Shown: positions 25,146 to 33,958 of the stretch, in pieces
Numbering within the stretch: position 1 is the first letter of the stretch
Layout of the letters: each line of letters opens with the position of its first letter
NCBI GenBank assembly: GCA_963822695.1
Contig: CAWGJH010000017.1
Location: forward strand, 62,001-126,000
Length of the DNA: 64,000 bases
Source: GCA-003244245 sp963822695
GTDB taxonomy: Bacteria; Actinomycetota; Actinomycetes; Mycobacteriales; Pseudonocardiaceae
Reading direction: 5' to 3'
Made by a program: the position numbers and the translations under genes
Notes under the pieces: model-generated
What the model was told of the DNA's origin: nothing
Database searches by the model: none
The model's input: only the letters and a program-made list of their open reading frames with translations

Positions 25146-25579
25146 GCCGTCAGTGAAAGCGGCACAACGAGTTCCTTCGCCAAGCCACCGGCTCCAAAGC
25201 ACGGGCAGGTAAACGATGAAACCCGGCGAGATCGACGCCTTGCACAAGCGAGGATGGTGTCAAACAATATCCTCGCCACCGATGGACGCCTCTGCCTCGA
25301 TGGAGCCTTGGTGCTGGGCCGCGGCACCCTCTGGGCACAATTCACTGGTAGCTCCACTCCAACCCTGCGGTGGTCCTCAAAGCCCTCGCCCACCATGTGG
25401 CTGCCAAGGGCGTGGCCGGGATCGACGCATTCACCGACGATCGGGCCACCTCTTCGACGATGTGCTCAGCGTCGCGAGGGAAGTCCTTGTTGAGCTGGAG
25501 ACACCTAGGACGACCCGGATGTCCGCCTTCACTGGGATCTGGACTATGTCATCATGGTACTCACGGAAGGGAAACTTCC
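25146..25579. other. 433 bp of gene fragments without an intact gene
   Basis: Several short frames (for example NILATDGRLCLDGALVLGRG and VVLKALAHHVAAKGVAGIDA) have protein-like composition but lie in different frames and have no complete gene. The upstream edge (about 25068-25095) contains a tRNA T-arm-like stretch, GCAGGTTCAAATCC. A GGAAGGG at the right end belongs to the next gene. Confidence 0.45.
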
Positions 25580-26266
25580 GTGTTTCCTAGATCTTCGCGC
25601 TGGACACACGCGATCGTTGTCGCGACGTGTCTTGTGACCGGTGGGCTACTTGCCCTACATTTTGTCATGACGTTTCTGTACGTCGCGCCGCGGAACCCGA
25701 TCTCGGCCGGCGCCGACAAAGGAATCAGCGCCTATATACTTCCGTACTTCGACCAGGATTGGAAATTGTTCGCTCCTGATCCTGTAAAAACGGATCCTCA
25801 TGTGCTCGTGCGGGCCAAGGTCGTTGACGCCAAGGGTCAGCAGCAGGTGACGTCGTGGCTGGACATCACCAGGCCTGAGCTGGCGAGAGTGAAGGGACAC
25901 TTGTTCCCTGACCGGGTTAGCCGGCTGTCGGCGAAGGTCTCTGAGTCGTTGTTCGAAGCCGCAGAGCGACAGGGGCAGGCCGCAGCCGATCGACAACAAC
26001 AGGCCCTGACGCCCGAGGAGGCGCGGCACGATAATCCTGATGGAGCTTTCGCGCGTGTGCTCGCCACACGGGCGGCACGTGCACAGTGGGGCAAGCAGGT
26101 CACAGAGGTTCAAGTCCGGCTCGACGGATACATACCTCCGTCTCCGCCGTTTTTCGGACCCCAGGATGCGGGTGATACGAAGGTCATACAGCACCATCTG
26201 CCGTGGTGGCCCGCTGAGGCCGTCACGCCGGCTGAGTTGAAGGTGTGGAAGGAGATTCACGGATGA
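25580..26266 (+). CDS. DUF5819 / SdpA-like membrane-anchored protein
   Basis: A 228-residue protein with one N-terminal membrane helix (residues 10-32, IVVATCLVTGGLLALHFVMT) and an outside or soluble domain. The diagnostic segment is ISAYILPYFDQDWKLFAPDP, shared by the DUF5819 and SdpA families. Later conserved-looking pieces are SWLDITRPELARVKGHLFPD and KVIQHHLPWWPAEAVTPAEL. GTG 25580 follows GGAAGGG by 8 nt. The stop is 10 bp before the HTTM gene. In Bacillus SdpA works with SdpB to mature the SdpC toxin peptide; a comparable maturation role here is inferred. Confidence 0.78.
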   Translation: MFPRSSRWTHAIVVATCLVTGGLLALHFVMTFLYVAPRNPISAGADKGISAYILPYFDQDWKLFAPDPVKTDPHVLVRAKVVDAKGQQQVTSWLDITRPELARVKGHLFPDRVSRLSAKVSESLFEAAERQGQAAADRQQQALTPEEARHDNPDGAFARVLATRAARAQWGKQVTEVQVRLDGYIPPSPPFFGPQDAGDTKVIQHHLPWWPAEAVTPAELKVWKEIHG

Positions 26267-26276
26267 GGAGTCTTCG

Positions 26277-27341
26277 GTGACACTTCACACGACGGCTCAA
26301 CTGCGTGAGGCTATTGGTCGCAAAAGCACCATTGTGCTGGAGCGGGTCAGTGGTCATAGGTATGCCCTGTATGGCCTGTCCGTGGTACGGATCGGCTACG
26401 GCCTCGTCCTGATCGGCATCCTGCTGATCAACTACCGCGAGCGCAGGCTGTTGTGGGGACCGGAATCTCCGTGGACATATGAGATCTTCCGTGACACACC
26501 ACGAGATCTGGGAGGGTTGTCGCTCTATCAAATTTCCAGCTCGGGTCTCTGGTTCGAGCTGGTCTATCATCTGACCATCCTTCTGTGCGTGCTTTTCGTG
26601 CTCGGCTGGCGCACCCGCTGGATCACTCCAGCGCTGGTCGCCGCTATCTGGTCCTGGCAGGAAAGAACCCCCATCGTGGCCGATGGAGGCGACAACCTGC
26701 TGCGCCTGATCTTGATTTACTTGTGTTTTGCCCAGCTTTCCGCCCACTGGTCGCTGGATGCCCACCGGGCGGTGCGACGGCAGGCGGCCGGTCACGAGGC
26801 CAGGAATCGGGAACAATTGGGCTGTCGGATGGCCACCGTGGTGCACAACGGTGCCGTCCTGGCTGCACTGTTCCAGGTCTGTTTGCTGTACATGGCCTCC
26901 GGCATGTTCAAAGTGCAGGGGCAGTCTTGGCAAGACGGGACGGCGCTGTATTACATGCTGCAGATCGAGACTCTTCAGTCGTGGCCGGACCTGAGCCGGC
27001 TGGTCTACACCAATTCCGTGGTGTTGGTGACGTTTGCCTACCTTGCTGTCTTCCTCCAGGTCGCCCTTCCCTTTCTCATGCTGAACTCTGTGACCCGGCG
27101 ACTTGGATTGATCGCGGTGACCGGCATGCATGTCGGAATTGGTGTTCTCCTGGCCCTCCCGTTCTTCTCGCTCATAATGATCGTTACGGACATGCTGTTC
27201 ATCCGGGACACCACCTATCACCGGGCGACCTTTGTCGTGGAGGCACTACGGGAACGTCGGCGGAGTCACAGCAGTTCGGCTGGGGCGCTGGCACCCGTGG
27301 CCGAGATCCCCGAGCCGGCCCGACCGGCCCAAGTGGCATGA
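26277..27341 (+). CDS. HTTM-domain (SdpB / vitamin K-dependent carboxylase-like) membrane protein
   Basis: A 354-residue integral membrane protein with six to seven helices. HTTM-family features include LSVVRIGYGLVLIGILLINY, RLLWGPESPWTYEIF, FVLGWRTRWITPALVAAIWS, DGGDNLLRLILIYLCFA, LLYMASGMFKVQGQSWQDGT and YYMLQIETLQSW. The family covers SdpB and the transmembrane domain of gamma-glutamyl carboxylase. GTG 26277 has GAGGAG upstream. Coupled tightly to the SdpA-like gene; the pair likely forms a membrane maturation or export complex. The C-terminal 40 residues are Pro/Ala-rich and cytoplasmic. Confidence 0.85.
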   Translation: MTLHTTAQLREAIGRKSTIVLERVSGHRYALYGLSVVRIGYGLVLIGILLINYRERRLLWGPESPWTYEIFRDTPRDLGGLSLYQISSSGLWFELVYHLTILLCVLFVLGWRTRWITPALVAAIWSWQERTPIVADGGDNLLRLILIYLCFAQLSAHWSLDAHRAVRRQAAGHEARNREQLGCRMATVVHNGAVLAALFQVCLLYMASGMFKVQGQSWQDGTALYYMLQIETLQSWPDLSRLVYTNSVVLVTFAYLAVFLQVALPFLMLNSVTRRLGLIAVTGMHVGIGVLLALPFFSLIMIVTDMLFIRDTTYHRATFVVEALRERRRSHSSSAGALAPVAEIPEPARPAQVA

Positions 27342-27376
27342 GAGCAACGTAACGCACGCGTGCGTGGCAGCGGTCG

Positions 27377-27985
27377 TCATCGCCAGGCTGCCAGTCCCAG
27401 CCCGTGGTCCTCGAGGCTGTCCCGCAGCTGCTGCAGCGCCCGCGCTCGGGTGGGCCCGATCGCGCCGGCCGGGATTCCGGCGGTGCGGGCCACCTCGGCG
27501 TAGGGCCGGGGATGGTCGGTGAACAGTGCCCGCAGCAGGATCCGATGACGAGGCGACAACTCCTCGACGAGGTTCCACAGCGTCTGCGCGGCGTCGACTT
27601 CGATGGCCCGCTGCTCGGGGCTCACCGATGGGTCGGCGACAGTGTCGGCCACCGTTTCAATGGAGTCCGGGGTGGGCTTGGCTTGACGCAAGATGCGAAG
27701 GCATTCGCGGCGGGCGGTGGTCGTTAGCCACCCGCCCAGCCGTTCTGACCGCACCACCTGGTGGGCATTCTCGGCCAGCCGTAGCCACGTCATTTGCACC
27801 GCATCGAGGGTGTCGGCGTCCTGCAGCCGAAACGACCGCACCGTCGCGGACACGAGCTTGCCGTACCGGCGCAGGACTTCATCCCAGGCCACCGCCTCGC
27901 CGCCGCTCGCGTGCGGCAGCAGGTCGGCGACGCCGGCTGTGGCGCGAGCAGAGATGTGGCTCCTCGTGGCGGTTGTCATTGGCAT
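27377..27985 (-). CDS. ECF-type RNA polymerase sigma factor
   Basis: A 202-residue sigma-70-family factor. Region 2 is seen in WDEVLRRYGKLVSATVRSFR and DADTLDAVQMTWLRLAENAH, and region 4 in LWNLVEELSPRHRILLRALF and RPYAEVARTAGIPAGAIGPT with its HTH. It directs RNA polymerase to a specific promoter set. The start MPMTTATR (27985) is chosen by homology of the sigma domain. The frame is continuous with an upstream LuxR-ATPase remnant, so an unusual fused protein to 28858 cannot be excluded. No anti-sigma gene is adjacent. Confidence 0.82.
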   Translation of the reverse strand: MPMTTATRSHISARATAGVADLLPHASGGEAVAWDEVLRRYGKLVSATVRSFRLQDADTLDAVQMTWLRLAENAHQVVRSERLGGWLTTTARRECLRILRQAKPTPDSIETVADTVADPSVSPEQRAIEVDAAQTLWNLVEELSPRHRILLRALFTDHPRPYAEVARTAGIPAGAIGPTRARALQQLRDSLEDHGLGLAAWR

Positions 27986-28858
27986 CGTGGCCCCCCGATC
28001 ACGGTCTCCGCTCCGGCTACGCCGAGCCGGTCGGACGGGGTAGATCGTCGCGACCTCTGACCCGGCACGCGGCGGAATTGCCGCTGCTTGGGCGGCGTCT
28101 CGGTGGACGTGCTGAGTGGTGGTCGTGCTAGTGCCCTGAGCGGGCTCGCCGGTGACGAGTAACTTCAGTGCGGTCCTCTCATCAGCGCCCAAGCCACCCA
28201 GCTGGGCCTGGACGACCTCGTGCAGCCGGGGCCGGGGCTCCATGAGCCCCTCCCAGTACCGCACCCCTTCGCGCATTCGCAGCCTGCTCGTTTCACGCCC
28301 CTCCTCCACCATCTCGCGAAGGAACAAGACGTTCCCGCGGGTGGCACGCCACAACCCCTCAATGGTCCGGCCGTCCACCACCCCATCAAGCACCCCGGTC
28401 ACCAGCCGATCCATCTTCGCCCGGTGTAGCTGCCGCAACTCCAGCCGACCGGCCACCCCGCTCTTACACAGCGTCACCACTGGATCCGGATCAGGCTTGC
28501 CGGTCCGCACGGTCAACAGCAGACACGCCACGCGAGTCAGGACCAGCTGGTGCATCAGCGTCACCGACAGCTCATCAAGCAGATGCGCATCGTCGATACT
28601 CAGGACCAACCAGTGGCTCTCAGCCTGATCAGCGATCGCGACGCCGGATCGCTGCAGTAACGTCAGTGGGCCAGACGAGGTCCCCAAGGCCGGCAGCGAA
28701 TGCGCCACCGCGCCTAACGGGATCGTCGCCGCCGCACTCGTCCCCACCGCCCACCGTGTCACACGAACCACGCTGCGTGGCTCCGCACCAGGAATGCGCT
28801 CAGCGATGAGCTGCAACTCCGAGTTACGCCCATGTAGTGTCCAAAAATTCATTTCCAT
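27986..28858 (-). pseudogene. LuxR-family large ATPase N-terminal remnant, in frame with the sigma factor
   Basis: From ATG 28858 (MEMNFWTLHGRNSELQLIAE) the sequence matches the AAA_16 ATPase start of large LuxR regulators. The P-loop is missing: the frame jumps to RVTRWAVGTSAAATIPLGAV. The later ATPase core is recognisable (WLVLSIDDAHLLDELSVTLM, HQLVLTRVACLLLTVRT, LWRATRGNVLFLREMVEEG). It ends near GADERTALKLLVTGEP, where a linker joins without a stop to the sigma factor. Loss of the Walker A motif means it cannot hydrolyse ATP normally; probably decay, possibly a new fusion. Confidence 0.65.
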
Positions 28859-29288
28859 GGCGCAGGCCTCCGGTAGTCGCTAGATAGTCTATAGTCTGTC
28901 GGTGAATATTTCTGTTCCGTTACCTAAACCGCCGATTTTGCCGTGCTGTCCGATGTTCGGGTCCGGTCGCCGAGATAGCCAGCCTGCACTGTTCGTCCCT
29001 TTCTGTTATCACCTTGGGTTGGCCGTGACGTCGGGGTCGCCTTCATGACTCCTCACCAGACCGCGAGCTGGCGATGAAGCCGCTTCTCGCCCCTCTCCAC
29101 GACCTCAATCCTTCACCACGCCAGCAACATCGACGCCCAGGACGGCTGCGCCATGCACCCCGGAAGTCAGCGAGTAACGGTGCTACTAGCAGCACAGCAT
29201 GCGTGGGAGGAGGTCCACCTGTGGGATTTTGCCGACCGCTAACCGATTTCGGGTGGGGCGATAACCGAACCCTTCTAGCGTTGGTCTT
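28859..29288. other. 430-bp intergenic region
   Basis: No gene seen on either strand. The part next to 28858 (28880-28930) is AT-rich (TAGATAGTCTATAGTCTGTC) and may hold the promoter of the leftward gene. Confidence 0.4.
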
Positions 29289-29663
29289 ATGACTGACCAG
29301 CTCCTACCCGAGTCTCCGACGAGGACATTTCAGACTATGGGCATGCAGTCAGGCGACGTCTCGATGACGTTGGTGACCCGGCCCGACCCCGACCCGATCC
29401 ATGCCTGGGATCACCTGGTCAGTCACACCCCGGGCAGCGACGTCTCGCAGCTGTCGGCGTGGTCGGCCGTGCGGGGACAGGCCGGTTTCGTTCCCCGCTA
29501 CGTACTGGCGTCCTTCGGTGGCCAACCCTTCCGCTATCCCCCAGCGGTGGCGCTACTCTCCTCGCGCCTGCTGCGGACCGGCTATGGCCTGTTCCGTCGG
29601 TCCGCTACCGGAGGCAAGGTCATTGCCCTGGCAGAGCGGCTGATGCGCGGTGGGGTTCAGTGA
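29289..29663 (+). pseudogene. truncated FemAB/GNAT-like peptidoglycan-bridge protein
   Basis: A 124-residue frame. Residues 35-75 (DPIHAWDHLVSHTPGSDVSQ, then LSAWSAVRGQAGFVPRYVLA) match the start of FemAB-type aminoacyltransferases that add residues to lipid II. After about residue 80 the sequence changes character and stops, whereas the family has about 330-400 residues. The remaining two-thirds are absent, so this is a leftover. Confidence 0.5.
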
Positions 29664-30064
29664 CCTCCCGCGCGATGACCTCCCGCGCGATGCAACGCAC
29701 CGAGGGGTCAACCGACTGCGCCGGGATCGGCTGCACCCTGACGGGTCGCATGCGCCCGTTCGAGATCGACCACCAGTCCCAGTCGACATTCCAGAAGTCC
29801 GGCAATACCTCGGCGCTGAATCCGCGGCCAGGTGTGCCGGTGCCGGCGCCGCCCGGGGATCCACCCCTCCGTCCCCGGGCGGCTGCCTTACTCAAGCAGG
29901 TGTAGCCACGGCTCAGCCCCAGATGATGCCCCCAGGTGGTGGCGGTGGCGATGGTAGAGGGTGACGATGGCGAAGTCGGCCAGGCCGCTGAGGGCGTCAG
30001 CATCAGACGCGACGGCTGCTTGACTAGACCGGGTAGTACGGTCGGTGCATCCGGAGGTGATCGC
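29664..30064. other. 400-bp region without a gene
   Basis: Contains a perfect 15-bp tandem (GACCTCCCGCGCGAT at 29662-29676 and 29677-29691). The frames present look like shadows. The right edge carries GGAGGTGA at 30053-30060, the ribosome-binding site of the methyltransferase. Confidence 0.4.
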
Positions 30065-30697
30065 ATGGTTGCCGACAGCGCACGGCGTGCGCGGTGGCGC
30101 CGCTACTGGGACCGGCACTCCAAGACCTACGACCGCGAGATGCGCTTTTTCGACCGGGTGCTGTTCGGTGACACCCGGAGTTGGATCTGCCAGCAGGTGA
30201 CCGGTGAGGTACTCGAGGTCGCCATCGGCACCGGCCTGAACCTGGAACACTACCCACTCGACGTCCGGTTGACCGGTATCGAGCTCAGCCCAGACATGCT
30301 GGCGATCGCACGGCGACGTGCGGCCGAACTCGGCCGTGACGTCGAGCTTCGGGTGGGGGATGCGGAAGCACTCGACTTTCCTAGCGCCACTTTCGACACG
30401 GTGGTGTGCACCTTCTCGCTGTGCGCGATCCCCGACCACCGTAAGGCGCTGGCCGAGATGACCCGGGTGCTGCGACCGGGGGGAGTGCTGCTTCTTGCCG
30501 ACCACGTAGCCAGCCGGGGCCGGGTGCTGCGGGCCAGCCAGCGCATCCTGGAGTTGGTGACGGTCCCGCTGGGTGGCGAGCATTTCCTGCGCCGCCCGCT
30601 TGAACACGTCCAGGCTGCGGGATTCAGCATTGAACGTCATGACCGGTTCGCGGCAGGGATTGTGGAACGGCTCGTCGCCCGCAAGCCAGCTGGCTGA
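30065..30697 (+). CDS. class I SAM-dependent methyltransferase
   Basis: A 210-residue methyltransferase of the UbiE/Methyltransf_11 kind. It begins ARRARWRRYWDRHSKTYDRE, then motif I VLEVAIGTGLNLEHYPLDVR (about residue 47), acidic-loop Glu in LTGIELSPDMLAIARRR, motif II/III DAEALDFPSATFDTVVCTFS, and MTRVLRPGGVLLLADHV. ATG 30065 is 5 nt after GGAGGTGA. The N terminus resembles phosphatidylethanolamine or small-molecule methyltransferases, but the substrate is not readable. It lies just upstream of tig and looks intact. Confidence 0.85.
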   Translation: MVADSARRARWRRYWDRHSKTYDREMRFFDRVLFGDTRSWICQQVTGEVLEVAIGTGLNLEHYPLDVRLTGIELSPDMLAIARRRAAELGRDVELRVGDAEALDFPSATFDTVVCTFSLCAIPDHRKALAEMTRVLRPGGVLLLADHVASRGRVLRASQRILELVTVPLGGEHFLRRPLEHVQAAGFSIERHDRFAAGIVERLVARKPAG

Positions 30698-30960
30698 ACG
30701 CAACGTCCGGCGATCCCCTCGGGGCCGCCGGCCAGAGGTGTGCTGATCAGCTGCACTGGAGGAAGGTGACCGTCGCGTGGACGTGGTCTATCTGGAATGG
30801 CCTTCGTTGTTGAGGCGGGCACCCCAGCGGGGAGGCTCTCGCCCGATGCGGCGCCCCCTGAGGCCGGATCGGCGTGCTCGCTTACACTCGGCTCACACCT
30901 CCTGCCCGGCGGCGATGGCTCAGCCGGCGCGTTCCCAGTCCTGCCTCAAGGAGTACTTTC

Positions 30961-32292
30961 GTGAAGAGCACCGTCGAACAGCTCAGCCCGACGCGGGTGA
31001 AGATCAACATTGAGGTGCCGTTCGACGAGCTGAAGCCTGACTTCGACCGCGCCTACAAGAAGATCGCCCAGCAGGTCACCATCCCGGGATTCCGGCCGGG
31101 CAAGGCGCCGGCCCGGATCTTGGAGCAGCGGCTGGGTCGCGGCGTGGTGCTTGAGGAAGTGGTCAGCGGGGTGGTGTCGGCAAAGTACGCCGAGATTGTC
31201 TCCGCTGGTGAGGTTCACCCGATCGGCCGTCCGGAGATCGAGGTCACGAAGATCGAGGACGGGGACCACCTCGCGTTCACCGCCGAGGTCGACGTCCGGC
31301 CGGAGATCGAGATGCCGGCGTTCAACGAGTTCGCGGTGTCCGTCGACGATGTCGAGGTGACCGACGCCGAGGTTGACGAGCAGCTCGACGGACTGCGCTC
31401 CCGCTTCGGCACCCTTGTCACTGTCGAGCGTCCCGTACAGCAGGGCGATTTCGTTGTGCTCGACCTGTCAGCCACCGTCGGCGGCGAGGAGGTCGCGGAG
31501 ATGGCGACCACCGACCTGTCCTACGAGATCGGCTCCGGAGAGCTCATCGAGGGCATCGACGATGCGCTGATGGGGGCCGCGCAGGGCGAAGAGCGAGTTG
31601 TCACCACCGTCTTGGCCACCGGGGAGCATGCTGGGCGCCACGCTGAGGTGACGGTGAAGATTCAGGCGGTGAAGGAGCGAGAATTGCCTGCGGCCGACGA
31701 CGAGTTCGCCCAGCTCGTCAGCGAATTCGACACTCTCGAGGAGTTCCGCGCCGATCTGCGTACGCGCTTGGGCCAAGCCAAGGCGCTGCAGCAGGGCGCT
31801 CAGGCCCGGGACAAGGTGCTCCAGGCGCTGCTTGCCACCACCGAGGTCCCCCTGCCGGAGTCGATCGTCGACTTTGAGTTCGAGTCGCGCAAGCACGACG
31901 CCCTGCGCGCCTTCGAGCACGACAAGCAGCGTTTTGGCCGGTGGCTGGAGCAGCAGGGCCATACCGCGGAGGAGTTCGAAACCGACCTGCGCAAGGGTGC
32001 GAAGGAGACGGTCAAGACCCGCCTCTTGCTCGACGCGATCGCCGACGCTGAGGAACTCTCGGTCACCGACAGCGAGCTCACCGAGCGCATCGTGTACCAG
32101 GCACATCGCCACGGTGTCAGCCCCAACGAGTATGCCCTGAAGGCTCGCGAATCGGGCGAGTTGGGCGCCATGTATGCCGACGTTCGCCGTGGCAAGGCGC
32201 TGAGCACTGTGGTGCGCCAGGCCATTGTCACCGATGCCTCCGGCAACCCTGTCGATGTTGATGCCCTGGTCGACTCGACGATTCCGGAGTAG
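30961..32292 (+). CDS. tig: trigger factor
   Basis: Ribosome-associated chaperone and peptidyl-prolyl isomerase, 443 residues. The N-terminal ribosome-binding domain contains the signature GFRPGKAP (VTIPGFRPGKAPARILEQRL). The FKBP-type PPIase domain (about 155-240) includes GDFVVLDLSATVGGEEV and YEIGSGELIEGIDDALMGA. The helical C-terminal arms follow to 443. GTG 30961 is preceded by AAGGAG with 9-nt spacing; the frame further upstream is noncoding. It heads the tig-clpP1-clpP2-clpX order that is conserved in actinobacteria. Confidence 0.97.
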   Translation: MKSTVEQLSPTRVKINIEVPFDELKPDFDRAYKKIAQQVTIPGFRPGKAPARILEQRLGRGVVLEEVVSGVVSAKYAEIVSAGEVHPIGRPEIEVTKIEDGDHLAFTAEVDVRPEIEMPAFNEFAVSVDDVEVTDAEVDEQLDGLRSRFGTLVTVERPVQQGDFVVLDLSATVGGEEVAEMATTDLSYEIGSGELIEGIDDALMGAAQGEERVVTTVLATGEHAGRHAEVTVKIQAVKERELPAADDEFAQLVSEFDTLEEFRADLRTRLGQAKALQQGAQARDKVLQALLATTEVPLPESIVDFEFESRKHDALRAFEHDKQRFGRWLEQQGHTAEEFETDLRKGAKETVKTRLLLDAIADAEELSVTDSELTERIVYQAHRHGVSPNEYALKARESGELGAMYADVRRGKALSTVVRQAIVTDASGNPVDVDALVDSTIPE

Positions 32293-32320
32293 GCCGGGTC
32301 CGCTGGGTGGCCCACCCGGC
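32293..32320 (+). terminator. hairpin after tig
   Basis: GCCGGGT (32293-32299) pairs with ACCCGGC (32314-32320), and the loop can form GGGT/ACCC alternatives. It lies directly after the tig stop codon. Confidence 0.55.
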
Positions 32321-32481
32321 GACTGGCTTAACGCTCTGAGCGAACGGTGGGCGCGCCAGGCAGTAGTCGGTGACCGCCTTCGTTAGTGTCGGCAGTGTCC
32401 ACAGCGTCGGAGTTCGGATCGCTCTGGCGAGCCGGACCCTTACCCACCGCAGATGGACTGATGACACGAAGGCAGGCACAC

Positions 32482-33120
32482 GTGACCTCCAACCACCTCG
32501 CCTCGGCCGTGCCGCTGCGGGACGCCCCCGCGATGCGTGCCGCCACGGCTGGCCTCAACTTGACCGACTCGGTGTACGAGCGGCTGCTGCGCGAGCGCAT
32601 CATCGTGCTCGGATCCCAGGTCGAGGAGAACATCGCCAACCAGATCTGCGCCCAGCTCTTGCTGTTGTCCGCGGAGGAGCCCGACCAGGACATCCGGCTC
32701 TACATCAACTCGCCGGGCGGCTCGGTGACCGCGGGAATGGCCATCTACGACACCATGCAGCTGATCGAACCCGACGTGGCGACCTACGCCATGGGCCTGG
32801 CTGCCTCGATGGGACAATTCTTGCTGTCCGCGGGCACCCGCGGCAAGCGATACGCCCTGCCGCACGCCCGAATTCTCATGCACCAGCCCTCAGCTGGCGT
32901 GTCCGGCACAGCGGCGGACATCGCGATCCAGGCGGACATGTTGATCAAGCACAAGCGTGAGATGGCCGAGCTCATTGCCGAGCAGACCGGCCAGCCGGTG
33001 GAGCGCATCATCGCCGATTCCGACCGCGACCGCTGGTTCACCGCGGAAGAGGCCCGTGAGTACGGCTTCGTCGACTACGTCCTGAACCGCGCCAACTCGC
33101 TGCCCGACGCGAGCCGCTGA
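32482..33120 (+). CDS. clpP1: ATP-dependent Clp protease proteolytic subunit 1
   Basis: Serine peptidase that forms mixed ClpP1P2 tetradecamers with ClpX or ClpC1. Core motifs: LTDSVYERLLRERIIVLGSQ, YINSPGGSVTAGMAIYDTMQ, catalytic Ser in GLAASMGQFLLSAG, catalytic His in ARILMHQPSAGVSG, and catalytic Asp in DSDRDRWFTAEEAREYG. I chose GTG 32482 because GAAGGCAGG lies 6 nt upstream; ATG 32461 (7 residues longer) and ATG 32530 are alternatives. It is 16 bp upstream of clpP2, with which it is certainly cotranscribed. Confidence 0.95.
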   Translation: MTSNHLASAVPLRDAPAMRAATAGLNLTDSVYERLLRERIIVLGSQVEENIANQICAQLLLLSAEEPDQDIRLYINSPGGSVTAGMAIYDTMQLIEPDVATYAMGLAASMGQFLLSAGTRGKRYALPHARILMHQPSAGVSGTAADIAIQADMLIKHKREMAELIAEQTGQPVERIIADSDRDRWFTAEEAREYGFVDYVLNRANSLPDASR

Positions 33121-33136
33121 GCTTCGAGGAGCCCCG

Positions 33137-33793
33137 ATGAACCACCTGCTTGGAGGCGCCATGCCCCACGATCGGACGCCACAGTCACGATATGTCCTGC
33201 CCTCGTTCGTGGAACGCACCAGCTACGGGGTCAAGGAGTCCAACCCTTATAACAAGCTGTTCGAGGAGCGCATCATCTTCCTCGGCGTGCAGATCGACGA
33301 CGCGTCCGCCAACGACGTGATGGCGCAGCTGCTTGTGCTGGAGTCCACAGACCCGGACCGCCTCATTATCATGTACATCAACTCACCGGGCGGGTCGTTC
33401 ACCGCGATGACGGCGATCTACGACACGATGCAGTTCGTCCGGCCGGAGATCCAGACGGTCTGTCTGGGCCAGGCAGCGTCAGCTGCCGCCGTGCTGCTCG
33501 CCGCGGGCACACCGGGCAAACGGATGGCGGTGCCCAACGCCCAGATCCTCATCCACCAGCCGTCCATGGAAGGCGCCTACGGCCAGGTCTCTGACCTGGA
33601 GATCCAGGCCGCCGAGATCCAGCGCATGCGCAGCCTGATGGAGGCCACGCTGGCCCACCACACCGGCCAGACCCAGGATCGTGTCCGCGCCGACATCGAC
33701 CGTGACAAGTTCTTGACTGCTGCCGAGGCCAAGGAGTATGGGATCATTGACGACATCACCCAGCCCCGGAAGCTCTCCGCGGTCAGGCTCTGA
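33137..33793 (+). CDS. clpP2: ATP-dependent Clp protease proteolytic subunit 2
   Basis: Second ClpP subunit, 218 residues. Motifs: SNPYNKLFEERIIFLGVQID, YINSPGGSFTAMTAIYDTMQ, catalytic Ser in GQAASAAAVLLAAGTPGKR, His in AQILIHQPSMEGAYGQ, Asp in ADIDRDKFLTAAEAKEYG. ATG 33137 follows GAGGAG. In actinobacteria ClpP1 and ClpP2 are both needed for the active protease. The gap to clpX is 165 bp and holds no gene; a separate clpX promoter may be there. Confidence 0.96.
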   Translation: MNHLLGGAMPHDRTPQSRYVLPSFVERTSYGVKESNPYNKLFEERIIFLGVQIDDASANDVMAQLLVLESTDPDRLIIMYINSPGGSFTAMTAIYDTMQFVRPEIQTVCLGQAASAAAVLLAAGTPGKRMAVPNAQILIHQPSMEGAYGQVSDLEIQAAEIQRMRSLMEATLAHHTGQTQDRVRADIDRDKFLTAAEAKEYGIIDDITQPRKLSAVRL

Positions 33794-33958
33794 CCCTGCG
33801 TTGGGCGACACACCGAGCGAGCAGCGGAGCCGCGTCCGCCGGCCAAGGTCAGGGAAGCTAGTCCTCCCACGCGGCGGGGTTGGACGAGTACCGTCGAGCA
33901 CACACGCAGCCAGGCGCGCTGAACGCCACGCGCCGGGAAGGACGAGAGGCCAGCGCCC

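Noticed and set aside
26223..27221. 332-codon minus-strand frame over the HTTM gene
   Set aside because: Gln/Arg/His-rich shadow; the plus-strand frame has clear membrane helices and HTTM motifs.
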